From Streptomyces durocortorensis (lineage in GTDB: Bacteria > Actinomycetota > Actinomycetes > Streptomycetales > Streptomycetaceae), in contig NZ_CP134500.1 of NCBI RefSeq assembly GCF_031760065.1, positions 5,456,001 to 5,520,000 on the forward strand: DNA of 64,000 bases, in the 5' to 3' direction. The translations under genes were made by a program, and so were the position numbers. This document shows, one piece after another, positions 37,721 through 46,534 of the stretch (positions are counted from its first letter, which is position 1; each line of letters starts with the position of its first letter). The notes under the pieces are model-generated. The model was not told where the DNA came from. It saw nothing but the letters and a program-made list of their open reading frames with translations, and did not search any database.

Positions 37721-39271
37721 TCACTCGTCGACGAGGCTGGTGCTGTCCGAGAACTGCGAGAGCCGGAAGATCACGAACTCCGCGGGCTTCACCGGGGCGA
37801 CCCCGATCTCGCAGACGACCTGACCGAGGTCGATCGACTCCTGCGGGTTGTTGCTCCGGTCGCACCGGACGTAGAACGCCTCCTCGGCCGTGCGGCCGAA
37901 CAGCGCGCCGCGTCGCCACTCCTCGGTGAGGAACGCGGTGACGTTGCGCCGGATGCTGGACCAGAGGCGGTCGTCGTTCGGCTCGAACACCACCCACTGG
38001 GTGCCCAGGAGGATGGATTCCTCCAGGTAGTTGAAGAGGCGGCGCACGTTCAGGTAGCGCCAGGCCGGGTCGGAGGAGAGGGTGCGGGCGCCCCAGATGC
38101 GGATGCCGCGGCCGGGGAAGGCGCGCACGCAGTTGACGCCGATCGGGTTGAGGAGGTCCTGCTCGCCCTTGCTGAGGCGGATCTCCAGGTCCACCGCGCC
38201 GCGGATGACCTCGTTGGCGGGGGCCTTGTGCACTCCGCGCTCGCCGTCGCTGCGCGCCCAGACACCGGCCACGTGACCGCTCGGCGGGACCAGGGAGTTA
38301 CGGCCGCTCGCCGGGTCGAAGACCTTGACCCAGGGGTAGTAGAGGGCGGCGTAGCGGGAGTCGTAACCGGCGTCGTCGTTGCGCCAGGTGCGGACCCGCT
38401 GGGCGTTCATCCCGGGCGGGGTGTCGAGGACCGCGACCCGGTCCCCCATCTGCTCACAGTGCGAAATGACCGCCAGCTGCACGGTCTTGACGCCCTCCGC
38501 GTCGATGTCCCCGCGCTGGTAGGCGCTCATCAGGTCCGGCACGGCGACCATGGTGATCTCGTCGATCGCCTCAAGGCCCGCGAACCCGGTGCGCGCGGAG
38601 GCGTCGCCCACGTACTCGGAGGGGTCCAGCCGCGCCACGCCGGCACCGGGGGCGGCGGCCGTGGCCGGGGCGAGGGCGACGGTCTGCTTCTCGGGGCGGC
38701 TCTGGGCCGTGCCGGCCTGCTCGGTCACCTGGATGAGTTTGGAGTCACGGGTCTGGGTGACCAGGTAGCCCTTGACGTTCTTGCGGGTGGAGACGTCGTA
38801 CGTCTCGGCGACCTTGCCGCCCTGCCGCACCAGCAGCCGGAAGCGGTCCTCCGGGGGGTTCTCGCCCTCGGGGTCGGCGACCTCGACGGAGAGGTCGGCG
38901 CCCGTGCCGGGCTTGGCGGAGACGAGGAACCCGCCGAGTGCGAGAGGTGCGGGGGCCTGCGTGACCGTGTCCCGGCCCGTGCCGCCGCTCTCCGAGGCGC
39001 CCTGTGCGGGGCCGCCGATGCGCACGATGTAGGCCGCGCCGCCGCCGTTGGCGAAGAAGCCGTAGACGGCGTGCGTCAGGTAGGTGTCGGCGGTGAAGGT
39101 GCCGAACGTCTGGACGTACTGGTCCCAGTTGGTCACCAGCGTCGGCTGGTGGAAGGGGCCCGTCTCGGCGAAGCCGACGAAGGCTGCGACCGCGGTGCCG
39201 ACTCCCTCGATGGGACGTGCTCCGGACTGCACCTCCTCCACGTAAACACCGGGGGTGAGGTACGACGGCAT
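37721..39271 (-). CDS. cis2: CIS contractile sheath protein
   Basis: This 516-aa protein is the only sheath gene in the locus. It opens MPSYLTPGVYVEEVQSGARP, followed by VGTAVAAFVGFAETGPF, and ends with the sheath C-terminal domain (EEAFYVRCDRSNNPQESIDL, then GVAPVKPAEFVIFRLSQ). These are the two conserved handshake regions of phage-tail sheath proteins. The ATG at 39271 has AAGGAG seven bases upstream. It is the first gene of the long minus-strand CIS operon. Photorhabdus PVC has three sheath genes; one is usual in Streptomyces. Confidence 0.95.
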   Translation of the reverse strand: MPSYLTPGVYVEEVQSGARPIEGVGTAVAAFVGFAETGPFHQPTLVTNWDQYVQTFGTFTADTYLTHAVYGFFANGGGAAYIVRIGGPAQGASESGGTGRDTVTQAPAPLALGGFLVSAKPGTGADLSVEVADPEGENPPEDRFRLLVRQGGKVAETYDVSTRKNVKGYLVTQTRDSKLIQVTEQAGTAQSRPEKQTVALAPATAAAPGAGVARLDPSEYVGDASARTGFAGLEAIDEITMVAVPDLMSAYQRGDIDAEGVKTVQLAVISHCEQMGDRVAVLDTPPGMNAQRVRTWRNDDAGYDSRYAALYYPWVKVFDPASGRNSLVPPSGHVAGVWARSDGERGVHKAPANEVIRGAVDLEIRLSKGEQDLLNPIGVNCVRAFPGRGIRIWGARTLSSDPAWRYLNVRRLFNYLEESILLGTQWVVFEPNDDRLWSSIRRNVTAFLTEEWRRGALFGRTAEEAFYVRCDRSNNPQESIDLGQVVCEIGVAPVKPAEFVIFRLSQFSDSTSLVDE

Positions 39272-39953
39272 GCTCGCTCCTTCTCGACGGTCACTCGATC
39301 TCCACCGCTCAGTCTTGACCGGCCGGGCGCACGGGAGTAGGTCCCGGAGTCCTGGACGCGGGGCAATGACGCTGCCTTTCCGGGCACCCGGAGCGCCGTG
39401 AATGCTGCCCTCGGCGGCCCGTATTCCAAGCGGTCCGAGCGGGAGAAGAAGTACAACGGGTCGAGAAACAGCCCCTGCCCAACCGCCGTCGGGGGATTCG
39501 TCGGAATTGTGGATGCGGCTCGGGGGTGCCGGTGTGTTCGGTATCTCATTCCTCGTGGTGAACCCCGGAAGGCTCGATGCCGTCCGGGGTTCACCGGGGA
39601 GCCGCCGCGTGCTGATGCGATTCGGCCAGAATGTGCCGGGAAGGCGGGGAGGTCCGGCTGTGACGCGCCGGTGAAAGCGGGCGCCGGACCGCTCCGAACG
39701 GGCATCCGGCGGAAGCCCGGCGGATGCCCCGGGTCGTCAGGAGCGGCTCTGAACAGGCCCGTTAGTGATCGGAGTCGCCGGAACCGGATATTCTTCCGGT
39801 GCTGTCGCCATGCGGAGTGACCGAACTGGTGTAAACCTCTGACGTATCCAGGAGGGCGAATCCGCCATCGCCCGGCACGCCGGGTTTCTCCCCGGGGGGT
39901 TTCTGCTGTTGTCTCGACCCATAGGTGCGGCAGGGCGCTTCGTGCTCCCGTTT
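39272..39953. other. 680-bp intergenic region upstream of the CIS sheath operon
   Basis: This region must hold the main CIS operon promoter on the minus strand. It contains no frame with Streptomyces codon use. A perfect 13-bp hairpin lies in the middle (listed separately), and a small CCCGGC-AC-GCCGGG stem lies near 39877-39890, close to the stop of the membrane protein gene. I could not assign a clear -35/-10 pair. Confidence 0.4.
39557..39595. terminator. 13-bp hairpin between the membrane protein gene and the sheath operon
   Basis: GGTGAACCCCGGA (39557-39569) pairs exactly with TCCGGGGTTCACC (39583-39595) across a 13-base loop. It lies about 360 bases after the stop of the upstream minus-strand gene and 290 bases before the sheath start. 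It may terminate read-through into the CIS operon, or act as a leader element. Confidence 0.5.
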
Positions 39954-41315
39954 CTACCGTGCGAGATCGCTCAGTACACCGCTGAAATTGAGGACTTGAT
40001 GGCATCCGGAAGACTGAGTTCCGGATGCTGGAGTGCCGGGCTTGGCGCAGGTGACGGAAGCGGTGATGGTGGCGTTCTCCGGAACCTGAATGGGGGTGGC
40101 CCAGTGGTAGTCCTGATTGCGGAAGGATTCCAGCGGGATGGTCGTGACCTTGAGTTCCCCGAAGGAGATGGTGATGATCCCTTCGTCGCCCTGGAAGTTG
40201 GCCACGACGATGTCGGTGACGCCGAACACCTTCCCGGCCGGAACCTTGTAGGTCCCCACCGCCTCGGTCCCCGCCCCGGTCTGCACGTCGATGGTCTCGG
40301 AGGCCTGCTGACCGCCCCCGCCCGGACCGGAGCCGCCGGACCCGGAGCCGCCGTTGCCGCCCCCGCCGTTGCCACCCGGCCCGTCAGGACCCGACCCCTG
40401 CCCCTGCCCTTGACCGCCCGCCGGGTTCTCCGCGCCCCCGGGTGTGTTCGTCCCCTGCTCCTGTGCGCGGGCGGCCTCCTCCTTCGCCGCGTCGGTCACC
40501 GCCTGCTTCGCCGTGCTCTGCACCGCGGGCCGGACCAGGGCGAACCAGGCGAGCAGCAGCGCCAGCAGTGCGGCCAGCACGATCAGCAGCCACTTGGGCA
40601 GCACCGGCAGCTGGGCGAACTCCCCGGGCAGCGGCTCGGGCCGGACGGCCTCCGCGGCCACCGGCTCGGGCGGGACCGGCTGCTCGCCCTCCGTCTCCCC
40701 TGCCCCGGGCTCGCCGCTCTCGACGGCCTCCACCTCGAACGGCCAGGTGACGGGCTCGCCGAACCAGATCACCTTCCGGGCCCGCACCTTGAGGGCCATC
40801 TCCGCCGACTCGCCGGGCTCCAGGCGCTTCTTGTCCGGGGCGAAGGCGAGGCGCAGATCCTCTCCGGCCTGCTTGCCCGAGAGAGCCACGTCGACCGGGG
40901 TGTTCCCCTTGTTCTGCACAGCGGTACGGAAGCGGGCGCCGAGCCAGCCCCGGCGGCGGCGCGGTTCCAGCTCGGCGCGCAGCTCGTGGAACGGCTCGAT
41001 GGTCACCGTGCCCTCGGGAACCACCGCCGACTCGGGACGCTCCGCGGGCAGTACGCGTACGGCCAGGGGGGTTTCGCCCGCCCGGACCTCGTGGGAGCGG
41101 GGCGGGGCGAGGGTGAGGGTCACCGTCTCGGAGGTGCCCGGGTACAGCGACACGCGCGCCGGCTCGACGGTGCTCCAGGCGGCGCAGTCGCCGACCACCT
41201 CAAGGGTGTAGGCCTCGACGATATCGCCGTCGTTGCGCACGGTCAGGGTCGTCGTCGCGGTAGCGCCCGGCGACACCGTCACCGTGAGGCTTTCGAGTTC
41301 GGCAGTTGTGGTCAC
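39954..41315 (-). CDS. CIS-linked single-pass membrane protein with NEW3-like beta domains
   Basis: This is a 453-aa protein with no signal peptide. Two beta-sandwich domains of the kind seen in COG1470-type proteins (about residues 1-100 and 105-200: TTTLTVRNDGDIVEAYTLEV, RFRTAVQNKGNTPVDV) should be cytoplasmic. A transmembrane helix follows (about 241-262). A Gln/Gly-rich linker then leads to an extracytoplasmic beta domain (about 345-453) with two Cys (423 and 438) that could form a disulfide. The GTG at 41315 has no Shine-Dalgarno sequence, but TAACGT lies 7 bases upstream, so a leaderless transcript is likely. It is divergent from the regulator gene. Homologues occur in CIS loci, sometimes labelled hydrolytic protein. 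Function is unknown. Confidence 0.75.
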   Translation of the reverse strand: MTTTAELESLTVTVSPGATATTTLTVRNDGDIVEAYTLEVVGDCAAWSTVEPARVSLYPGTSETVTLTLAPPRSHEVRAGETPLAVRVLPAERPESAVVPEGTVTIEPFHELRAELEPRRRRGWLGARFRTAVQNKGNTPVDVALSGKQAGEDLRLAFAPDKKRLEPGESAEMALKVRARKVIWFGEPVTWPFEVEAVESGEPGAGETEGEQPVPPEPVAAEAVRPEPLPGEFAQLPVLPKWLLIVLAALLALLLAWFALVRPAVQSTAKQAVTDAAKEEAARAQEQGTNTPGGAENPAGGQGQGQGSGPDGPGGNGGGGNGGSGSGGSGPGGGGQQASETIDVQTGAGTEAVGTYKVPAGKVFGVTDIVVANFQGDEGIITISFGELKVTTIPLESFRNQDYHWATPIQVPENATITASVTCAKPGTPASGTQSSGCHQVLNFSGVLSDLAR

Positions 41316-41504
41316 GCTGCGACGTTAGGCCGCGGGCGCCGCTCCACAGCAGAGACGCGAGGGCAACAAGCGGGCAGGGGTGGTGCCCCGAGGGCCCACC
41401 GGCACGGTGTCCCCGCGACCCCTCCGCGCGCCCGCGCCCCGTGCTCGCCGGCCCACGGGGGGCAACAGCGGCACCTGGCATATCAGTCGGAAGTACCTGA
41501 GGAA

Positions 41505-41606
41505 GACGGGCACGGAACGATGACGACGACAACGGGCACGGAACGATGATGACCACGACGACGGCAACGGGCACGAAGAGCACGACGACAACAGGTGCGA
41601 TGAGCG
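41505..41606 (+). repeat. Imperfect Thr-codon repeats around the LuxR regulator start
   Basis: GGGCACGGAACGATGA occurs twice (about 41508-41523 and 41534-41549). Related ACGACGAC..AACGGGCACG units continue to about 41600. The first copy starts a 9-codon frame (ATG 41520) that ends in TGA overlapping the ATG at 41547-41549. The coding part gives a Thr-rich N-terminus. Confidence 0.6.
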
Positions 41607-42304
41607 GCGCGGCCGAACGCGGCCAGTACCGCAGGCCCGACGCATCGGGGCGACGCGCGGCCGCGCCGGGGGACATACCCGGGGGCAGGGTCTCCGTGGC
41701 GGTGTACGCGGAGGACCTGATCCTTCAGACCGGCATGATCCACCAACTGCGGGTGCGCCCCGAGATAGAGCTGCTGCCGGAGGCCGAGGCGGACCGGGCG
41801 CAGGTCTCCCTGGTCGTGGTGGACACGGTGGGCGAGTCCACCGTCCAGCTCCTGCACCGCCTCCAGCGCAACACCTCGACCCGCACCGGGCTCGTCGTCG
41901 GCTTCTTCGAGTCGGGCGCGCTCCAGACGATGATCGAGTGCGGGGTCGCCGCCGTCCTCCGGCGCGGGGAGGCCGACCAGGACCGGCTCGTCCACCTCGT
42001 GAAGGCCATGGCGAACGGCGAAGGCGTCCTGCCGGGCGATCTGCTCGGCAAGCTCCTCGACCACGTCAGCTCGCTCCAGCGGACGGTCCTCGACCCCCGG
42101 GGCCTCACCCTCTCCACCCTCACGGCACGGGAGGCGGAGATGATCCGGCTGGTGTCGGAGGGCTACGACACCACGGAGATCGCGCAGAAGACCTCGTACT
42201 CCGAACGCACCGTCAAGAACGTGCTGCACGAGGTCGCGACCCGCCTCGAACTGCGAAACCGGGCCCACGCGGTGGGTTACGCGATGCGGCATGGGCTGAT
42301 CTGA
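41546..42304 (+). CDS. LuxR-type regulator of the CIS locus
   Basis: This is a 252-aa protein. It has a Thr-rich N-terminus (about 1-20), a receiver-like domain (about 48-160) and a C-terminal LuxR/GerE helix-turn-helix (LSTLTAREAEMIRLVSEGYD, then TTEIAQKTSYSERTVKNVLH). The receiver keeps acidic residues at the first strand (AED) and an Asp in LVVVDTVGE, but the Lys of the fifth strand is Arg in AVLRRGE, so phosphorylation control is doubtful. The start is uncertain: ATG 41546 is used, and ATG 41600 (MSGAAERGQYRRPD) would remove the repeat. It opens the plus-strand CIS arm and ends at a strong hairpin. It is the likely cluster regulator. Confidence 0.82.
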   Translation: MMTTTTATGTKSTTTTGAMSGAAERGQYRRPDASGRRAAAPGDIPGGRVSVAVYAEDLILQTGMIHQLRVRPEIELLPEAEADRAQVSLVVVDTVGESTVQLLHRLQRNTSTRTGLVVGFFESGALQTMIECGVAAVLRRGEADQDRLVHLVKAMANGEGVLPGDLLGKLLDHVSSLQRTVLDPRGLTLSTLTAREAEMIRLVSEGYDTTEIAQKTSYSERTVKNVLHEVATRLELRNRAHAVGYAMRHGLI

Positions 42305-42421
42305 CCCTGACCCTGATCCGGTCCACCGCCCCGCCAGGGATTCCGGAGGGACTCCAGACGGACGGATTCCGGACGGGCCGAACGGATGGATTCAGTCCGG
42401 GGCCGTCCGGGGCAGCAGCCC

Positions 42422-42460
42422 GGGGAAGCGACCGCCGCAAAGGGCAGCGGTCGCTTCCCC
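42422..42460 (+). terminator. Hairpin terminator after the LuxR regulator
   Basis: GGGGAAGCGACCGC (42422-42435) pairs perfectly with GCGGTCGCTTCCCC (42447-42460) across an 11-base loop. It separates the regulator from the rest of the plus-strand CIS arm, which then needs its own promoter in 42461-42548. Confidence 0.8.
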
Positions 42461-42548
42461 CGCTCCGGGTACTTGCGGCCTGTCTTTGTGCCCCGCGCGG
42501 GCGTGAGGCTGGCCGGTGGAGAGTCATCGACAGACTGTGAGGTGGGCC

Positions 42549-45500
42549 GTGACCGGCACTGCTGGCCCGGCAAAGCGTTCCCGGCTGGGCCGACTGACCG
42601 GCGCGGTGGTGCTGTTGGCGCCGCTGCTGGTGGTCGGCTCGGCGGCGGCCCCCCAGGGGGCGCCCAGGCTCGCCGCCGCGGCGGCGGCCGCGGACCCGGC
42701 GCAGGCCGGGCGTATCGCCTTCGCGGGCACCGAACACCGCAGCCTGGGGCGGGCCAACGACAAGGACACCACCGACCCGCTGTTCGGCGACGGCCCCGCC
42801 CACTACGACCAGGACCCCTCCGCCCGCGGGGACGTCCTGGTCTTCACCAGCCTGCGCGACAGCGCCCGGCCCCAGGTGTACGTGCGCGGCGCGGACGGCT
42901 CGGTGCGCCGGATCACCACCGACCGGGACGCGGCCCACCCCGAACTCTCCCCGGACGGCCGGACCGTGGTCTTCGACTCGGCGGAGCCGGGACCCGGCGG
43001 CACGGTCCAGCGCGACCTGTGGTCGGTCGGCGTCGACGGCTCGAATCCGCGCCGGCTCACCGACACCCCCGACAACGAGGAGTCCCCGACCTGGTCGCCG
43101 GACGGCACGAGGATCGCGTACGCCGGTGACGGCGATGCCGCACGGGGGTGGCAGATATACGAGCGGGCCGTCGCCGGCGGCCCGCGGACCCGGATCAGCG
43201 ACGGACCGGCGGGCGACGCCACAGAGCCGTCCTGGAACCCGGTGGACGACGACGCCCGCCGGGGCCTCGTCGCGTACACCCTCACCACGAACCCCGACCC
43301 GGACGTCGACGACGGCACCGAACTGCGGGCCACCCAGGGCATCGGGACCGACCGGCCGCTGCTGGCCGGTGACCACGCCGCATGGGGCACCCGCTCGGCC
43401 TCGTGGCTGCCCGACGGCAACGACATCGTCTTCCTCAGCCCGTACCACACCTGCGGCTGCGACGACTTCGACCACGTCTACCGGGTGACCGCCTTCGAGC
43501 CCGAACCGCCGGACCAGCTGGTCAACGAGAACCGCGCGGTGGGACCGCCCACCTGGTTCGCTCCTGCCGGGACCGTCGTCATCCCCCGGATCACGGCGAA
43601 GCCGGACGGCACGCTGGCGGCGGCGCACGTCGTGACGCTCCAGGACGTCCGTCAGGACGGTTCCGACCCCCGCGACCTGCACCTCACCATCCTGAAGGAG
43701 GACCCGGCGGCCCGTACGAACACGGACCACGCCAAGAACCCTCTGTTCAGGCCCGCCGAGGGATACGACCCGTGGCACGAGCGGCAGAACTACACGCCCG
43801 ACGGCCGGCGCATCGTCGTCACCCGCTTCGAGGACGGCGACAACGGGCGGATCGAGCGGATCTGGATGGCCGACGCCGACGGCACCAACGAAGCACCGCT
43901 GCCACTCGACGGGCGCGGCCCGAACGACTGGGACACCGATCCCACCTTCTCGCCCGACGGCACCAAGCTGGCGTTCACCCGGACCTCGCCCGGCGGCGTC
44001 GGGGACGCATCGGGTCCGGGCCGCATCCTCATCGCCGACGTCGCCACGGGCGCGATCCTCGACGAGATCCGGCCGCCCGAGGGGCGGCAGGCGGGCGACG
44101 ACGCCCAGCCGACCTGGTCATCGGACGGCGTCAACCTCGCCTTCACCCGCAAGGAAGTCATCAACGGCAACGGCGGCAACAAGCACATCTGGGTCGTGCC
44201 GGTGGCGGACCTCGACCGGCAGCGGGACCTGAGCGCCACCATCTGCCCCGGCGACTGCGAAGTCATCGATGACAGCCCGGCGTTCTCCCCGGACGGCCTG
44301 AAGGTGGCGTTCAACCGCAAGGACGGCGGCGGCCGCGTCAACCAGCAGGCCGGCGTCCTCATCAAGCCCCTGCGCGGCGGCGGCTGCCGGGTCGTGCTGC
44401 CCTCCGTCCAGAAGGACGACCCCGACGGCTGCGACCTGCCGATCCCCGACACCAGCGCGACCGGCCCCCACCAGCCCCGTGACGTGGCCTGGTCGCCCGA
44501 CGGCAGCAAACTCCTCTTCACCTCGCGCCGGGAGCTGCCACCGAACTCCATGGAGCAGCTCTCCGTACTCGACATCGCCTCCGGCGACGTGGCCCCCCTC
44601 GACAACACGCACGACGGACGGCAGAAGGAGCCCGCCTACCAGCAGTCGGTCGACCTGTCGCTGACCGCACCGCCCACCGGGCCCGATGTGGAGGTCGGCT
44701 CCTCCACCGAGGTGCGGGTCACCGTCACCAACCGGGGCCCCTCGCCCTCGCCCGGTACCACCCTGACCGTCGACGCCCCGCCCGGCGTACGGCTGGAGGA
44801 GCTCACCGCCGACGGCGTCGACTGCCCCGCCGCCACCCCCCAGTGCGACCTCGGCATCGTCCCGCCCGGAGCCTCCGTGACGGTCACGGCCCGGCTGACC
44901 GGTGTCATCACCGGCGACCAGCGCGTCAACTGGTCAGTCACCGGCACCGTCCTCGACCCCAACCCCACCGACAACGCCACCGGCACGATCGTCCCGGTCC
45001 GGGACGTACCGCCGCCGAGCCCCAGCCCCACCCCGACCCCCACCCCCACCCCGACCCCGACGACTCCGACGCCCAGCCCCACGACCCCCTCCCCGTCACC
45101 GTCGACCACCGCACCCGCCCCACCCCCGCCGCCGTCCCCCCGCCCGACCGCACCGCGCCCCCCGGCCCCCCTGCCGCCTGCACCCGAGGCCGGACCCGGC
45201 GTCACCGTGCGGGCCCAGCCGAGCCCCGGCTACGTCGGCGGCAAGGTCGTGGTGACGTACACCGTGCGCAACGGCAGGAACGCGGCCGCCACCGGACTGC
45301 GGCTGGACCTCGGGCTGCCCGCCGACATCCCCGCGGGCCCCCTCCCCGCGGGCTGCGCCGCGGGCGGGTGCACGCTGCCCGACCTCGCGCCCGGCGCGTC
45401 AACGGTCGTCAGCGTCGTTCTCTCGCCCGACAAGGCCCTGCGCACCACCATCACCGCGAGACTCACCACCACGGGCACCGACGCGGACGTCCGCGACAAC

Positions 45501-45830
45501 GTCTCCCGCATCCCGCTGCGCATCCTCCAGCCCCGCATCATCGCGGTGCCCGCCATCGGCAAACCCGGGTTCGTCACCTCCGTACGAGGCAAGGACTTCC
45601 CGCCCGGTACGCCCGTGACCCTCACCTGGAAGCCCGGCATCACCGCGAGCGCGGCGCCGACCCGGCCGCTCGGCGACGGCACGTTCATCGCCCAGCTGCT
45701 CATCGTGGCCAAGGACCGGACCGGGCCGCGCACCATCACCGCGAAGGGCCCCGGCTTCAGCCCCGTCACGACGGACTTCCTCGTGGTGATCGGGACCATC
45801 ACCCCGCCGGGCGAGGTGATCCGCCGATGA
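42549..45830 (+). CDS. Secreted PD40 beta-propeller protein with CARDB/DUF11-like domains (CIS-linked)
   Basis: This is a 1093-aa protein. A signal peptide (about 1-32, LTGAVVLLAPLLVVGSAAAP) is followed by TolB-type PD40 repeats (SPDGTKLAFTRTS, SPDGLKVAFNRKDGG, SPDGSKLLFTSR) to about residue 690. A CARDB/DUF11 beta-sandwich follows (TEVRVTVTNRGPSPSPGTTL), then a long Thr/Pro linker, a second such domain and a C-terminal IPT-like domain (GKDFPPGTPVTLTWKPGITA). The GTG at 42549 has GAGGTG four bases upstream. Its stop overlaps the DUF4255 start (ATGA), which ties it to the CIS operon. Its role in a CIS is unknown. It would act outside the membrane. Confidence 0.82.
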   Translation: MTGTAGPAKRSRLGRLTGAVVLLAPLLVVGSAAAPQGAPRLAAAAAAADPAQAGRIAFAGTEHRSLGRANDKDTTDPLFGDGPAHYDQDPSARGDVLVFTSLRDSARPQVYVRGADGSVRRITTDRDAAHPELSPDGRTVVFDSAEPGPGGTVQRDLWSVGVDGSNPRRLTDTPDNEESPTWSPDGTRIAYAGDGDAARGWQIYERAVAGGPRTRISDGPAGDATEPSWNPVDDDARRGLVAYTLTTNPDPDVDDGTELRATQGIGTDRPLLAGDHAAWGTRSASWLPDGNDIVFLSPYHTCGCDDFDHVYRVTAFEPEPPDQLVNENRAVGPPTWFAPAGTVVIPRITAKPDGTLAAAHVVTLQDVRQDGSDPRDLHLTILKEDPAARTNTDHAKNPLFRPAEGYDPWHERQNYTPDGRRIVVTRFEDGDNGRIERIWMADADGTNEAPLPLDGRGPNDWDTDPTFSPDGTKLAFTRTSPGGVGDASGPGRILIADVATGAILDEIRPPEGRQAGDDAQPTWSSDGVNLAFTRKEVINGNGGNKHIWVVPVADLDRQRDLSATICPGDCEVIDDSPAFSPDGLKVAFNRKDGGGRVNQQAGVLIKPLRGGGCRVVLPSVQKDDPDGCDLPIPDTSATGPHQPRDVAWSPDGSKLLFTSRRELPPNSMEQLSVLDIASGDVAPLDNTHDGRQKEPAYQQSVDLSLTAPPTGPDVEVGSSTEVRVTVTNRGPSPSPGTTLTVDAPPGVRLEELTADGVDCPAATPQCDLGIVPPGASVTVTARLTGVITGDQRVNWSVTGTVLDPNPTDNATGTIVPVRDVPPPSPSPTPTPTPTPTPTTPTPSPTTPSPSPSTTAPAPPPPPSPRPTAPRPPAPLPPAPEAGPGVTVRAQPSPGYVGGKVVVTYTVRNGRNAAATGLRLDLGLPADIPAGPLPAGCAAGGCTLPDLAPGASTVVSVVLSPDKALRTTITARLTTTGTDADVRDNVSRIPLRILQPRIIAVPAIGKPGFVTSVRGKDFPPGTPVTLTWKPGITASAAPTRPLGDGTFIAQLLIVAKDRTGPRTITAKGPGFSPVTTDFLVVIGTITPPGEVIRR

Positions 45831-46534
45831 TCCACGAAGTCGACGAGGGGCTGCGGCTGTTGCTGGCCGAGGCCGGACTTGAGGACAGCGGCGTCGACCT
45901 GGTCTTCGACGCCCCGACGAAGGAGTGGTCCGCCCGCCGCAACGCCCCCACCATCAGTGTCTTCCTGCATGCCATCCGTGAGGACGCGGGCCGGCGGCGC
46001 ACCGGCACGGCCGAGATCCACGACGACGCGGGCGTGGTCACCGGCTGGCGGACCCCGCCGCGCTGGTTCGAGCTGACCTATCTGGTCACCGCCTGGACCA
46101 ACCGCCCCCAGGACGAACACCGGCTGCTCTCCGAGGTGCTGCGCGCCCTCGTCCGCACGGACACGCTGCCCGCCCGACTGCTCACCGGCAGCCTCGCCGA
46201 ACTCGGTCTCACCGTGGACATCGAGGCCGCGGGCCCCGGCGCCGACGGGCCCTCCGCGTCGGACGTGTGGTCCGCGCTCGGCGGTGAGCTGAAGGCCGCG
46301 ATCGATCTGCGCGTCGTCGCCCCGCTGGCCGGGGAGCGGGCCGCCGCGGGCCCGCCGGTCACCGAGGGCCTCGTGATGAGGGCCGCGCCCGCCGTGGACG
46401 GCACAGCGGCCGAGGACCCGGGCCGCCGGCTGAGGTACGACGGGGCGGGCGACCTGGACGCGCAGGGCTTCGCCGCCGAACGGGAACGTCAGCTGCCGCC
46501 CGGCCGGCGCAAGCGGGGGAGCGCGGCCCGATGA
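45827..46534 (+). CDS. CIS tube terminator/cap adaptor, DUF4255 (Pvc16-like)
   Basis: This 235-aa protein has the DUF4255 N-terminal domain of Pvc16 (MIHEVDEGLRLLLAEAGLED, then PTISVFLHAIREDAGRRRTG). It continues with RWFELTYLVTAWTNRPQDEH. In PVC-type particles this protein closes the tube and sheath at the distal end. Both start and stop overlap neighbours by ATGA, so it is coupled to the propeller protein and the ATPase. The C-terminal 40 residues are Arg-rich and disordered. Confidence 0.9.
   Translation: MIHEVDEGLRLLLAEAGLEDSGVDLVFDAPTKEWSARRNAPTISVFLHAIREDAGRRRTGTAEIHDDAGVVTGWRTPPRWFELTYLVTAWTNRPQDEHRLLSEVLRALVRTDTLPARLLTGSLAELGLTVDIEAAGPGADGPSASDVWSALGGELKAAIDLRVVAPLAGERAAAGPPVTEGLVMRAAPAVDGTAAEDPGRRLRYDGAGDLDAQGFAAERERQLPPGRRKRGSAAR

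Noticed and set aside
39398..39820. 140-codon plus-strand frame upstream of the sheath operon
   Set aside because: Third-position G/C is low, the product is Arg/Gly/Cys-rich with no pattern, and it contains the perfect hairpin at 39557-39595.
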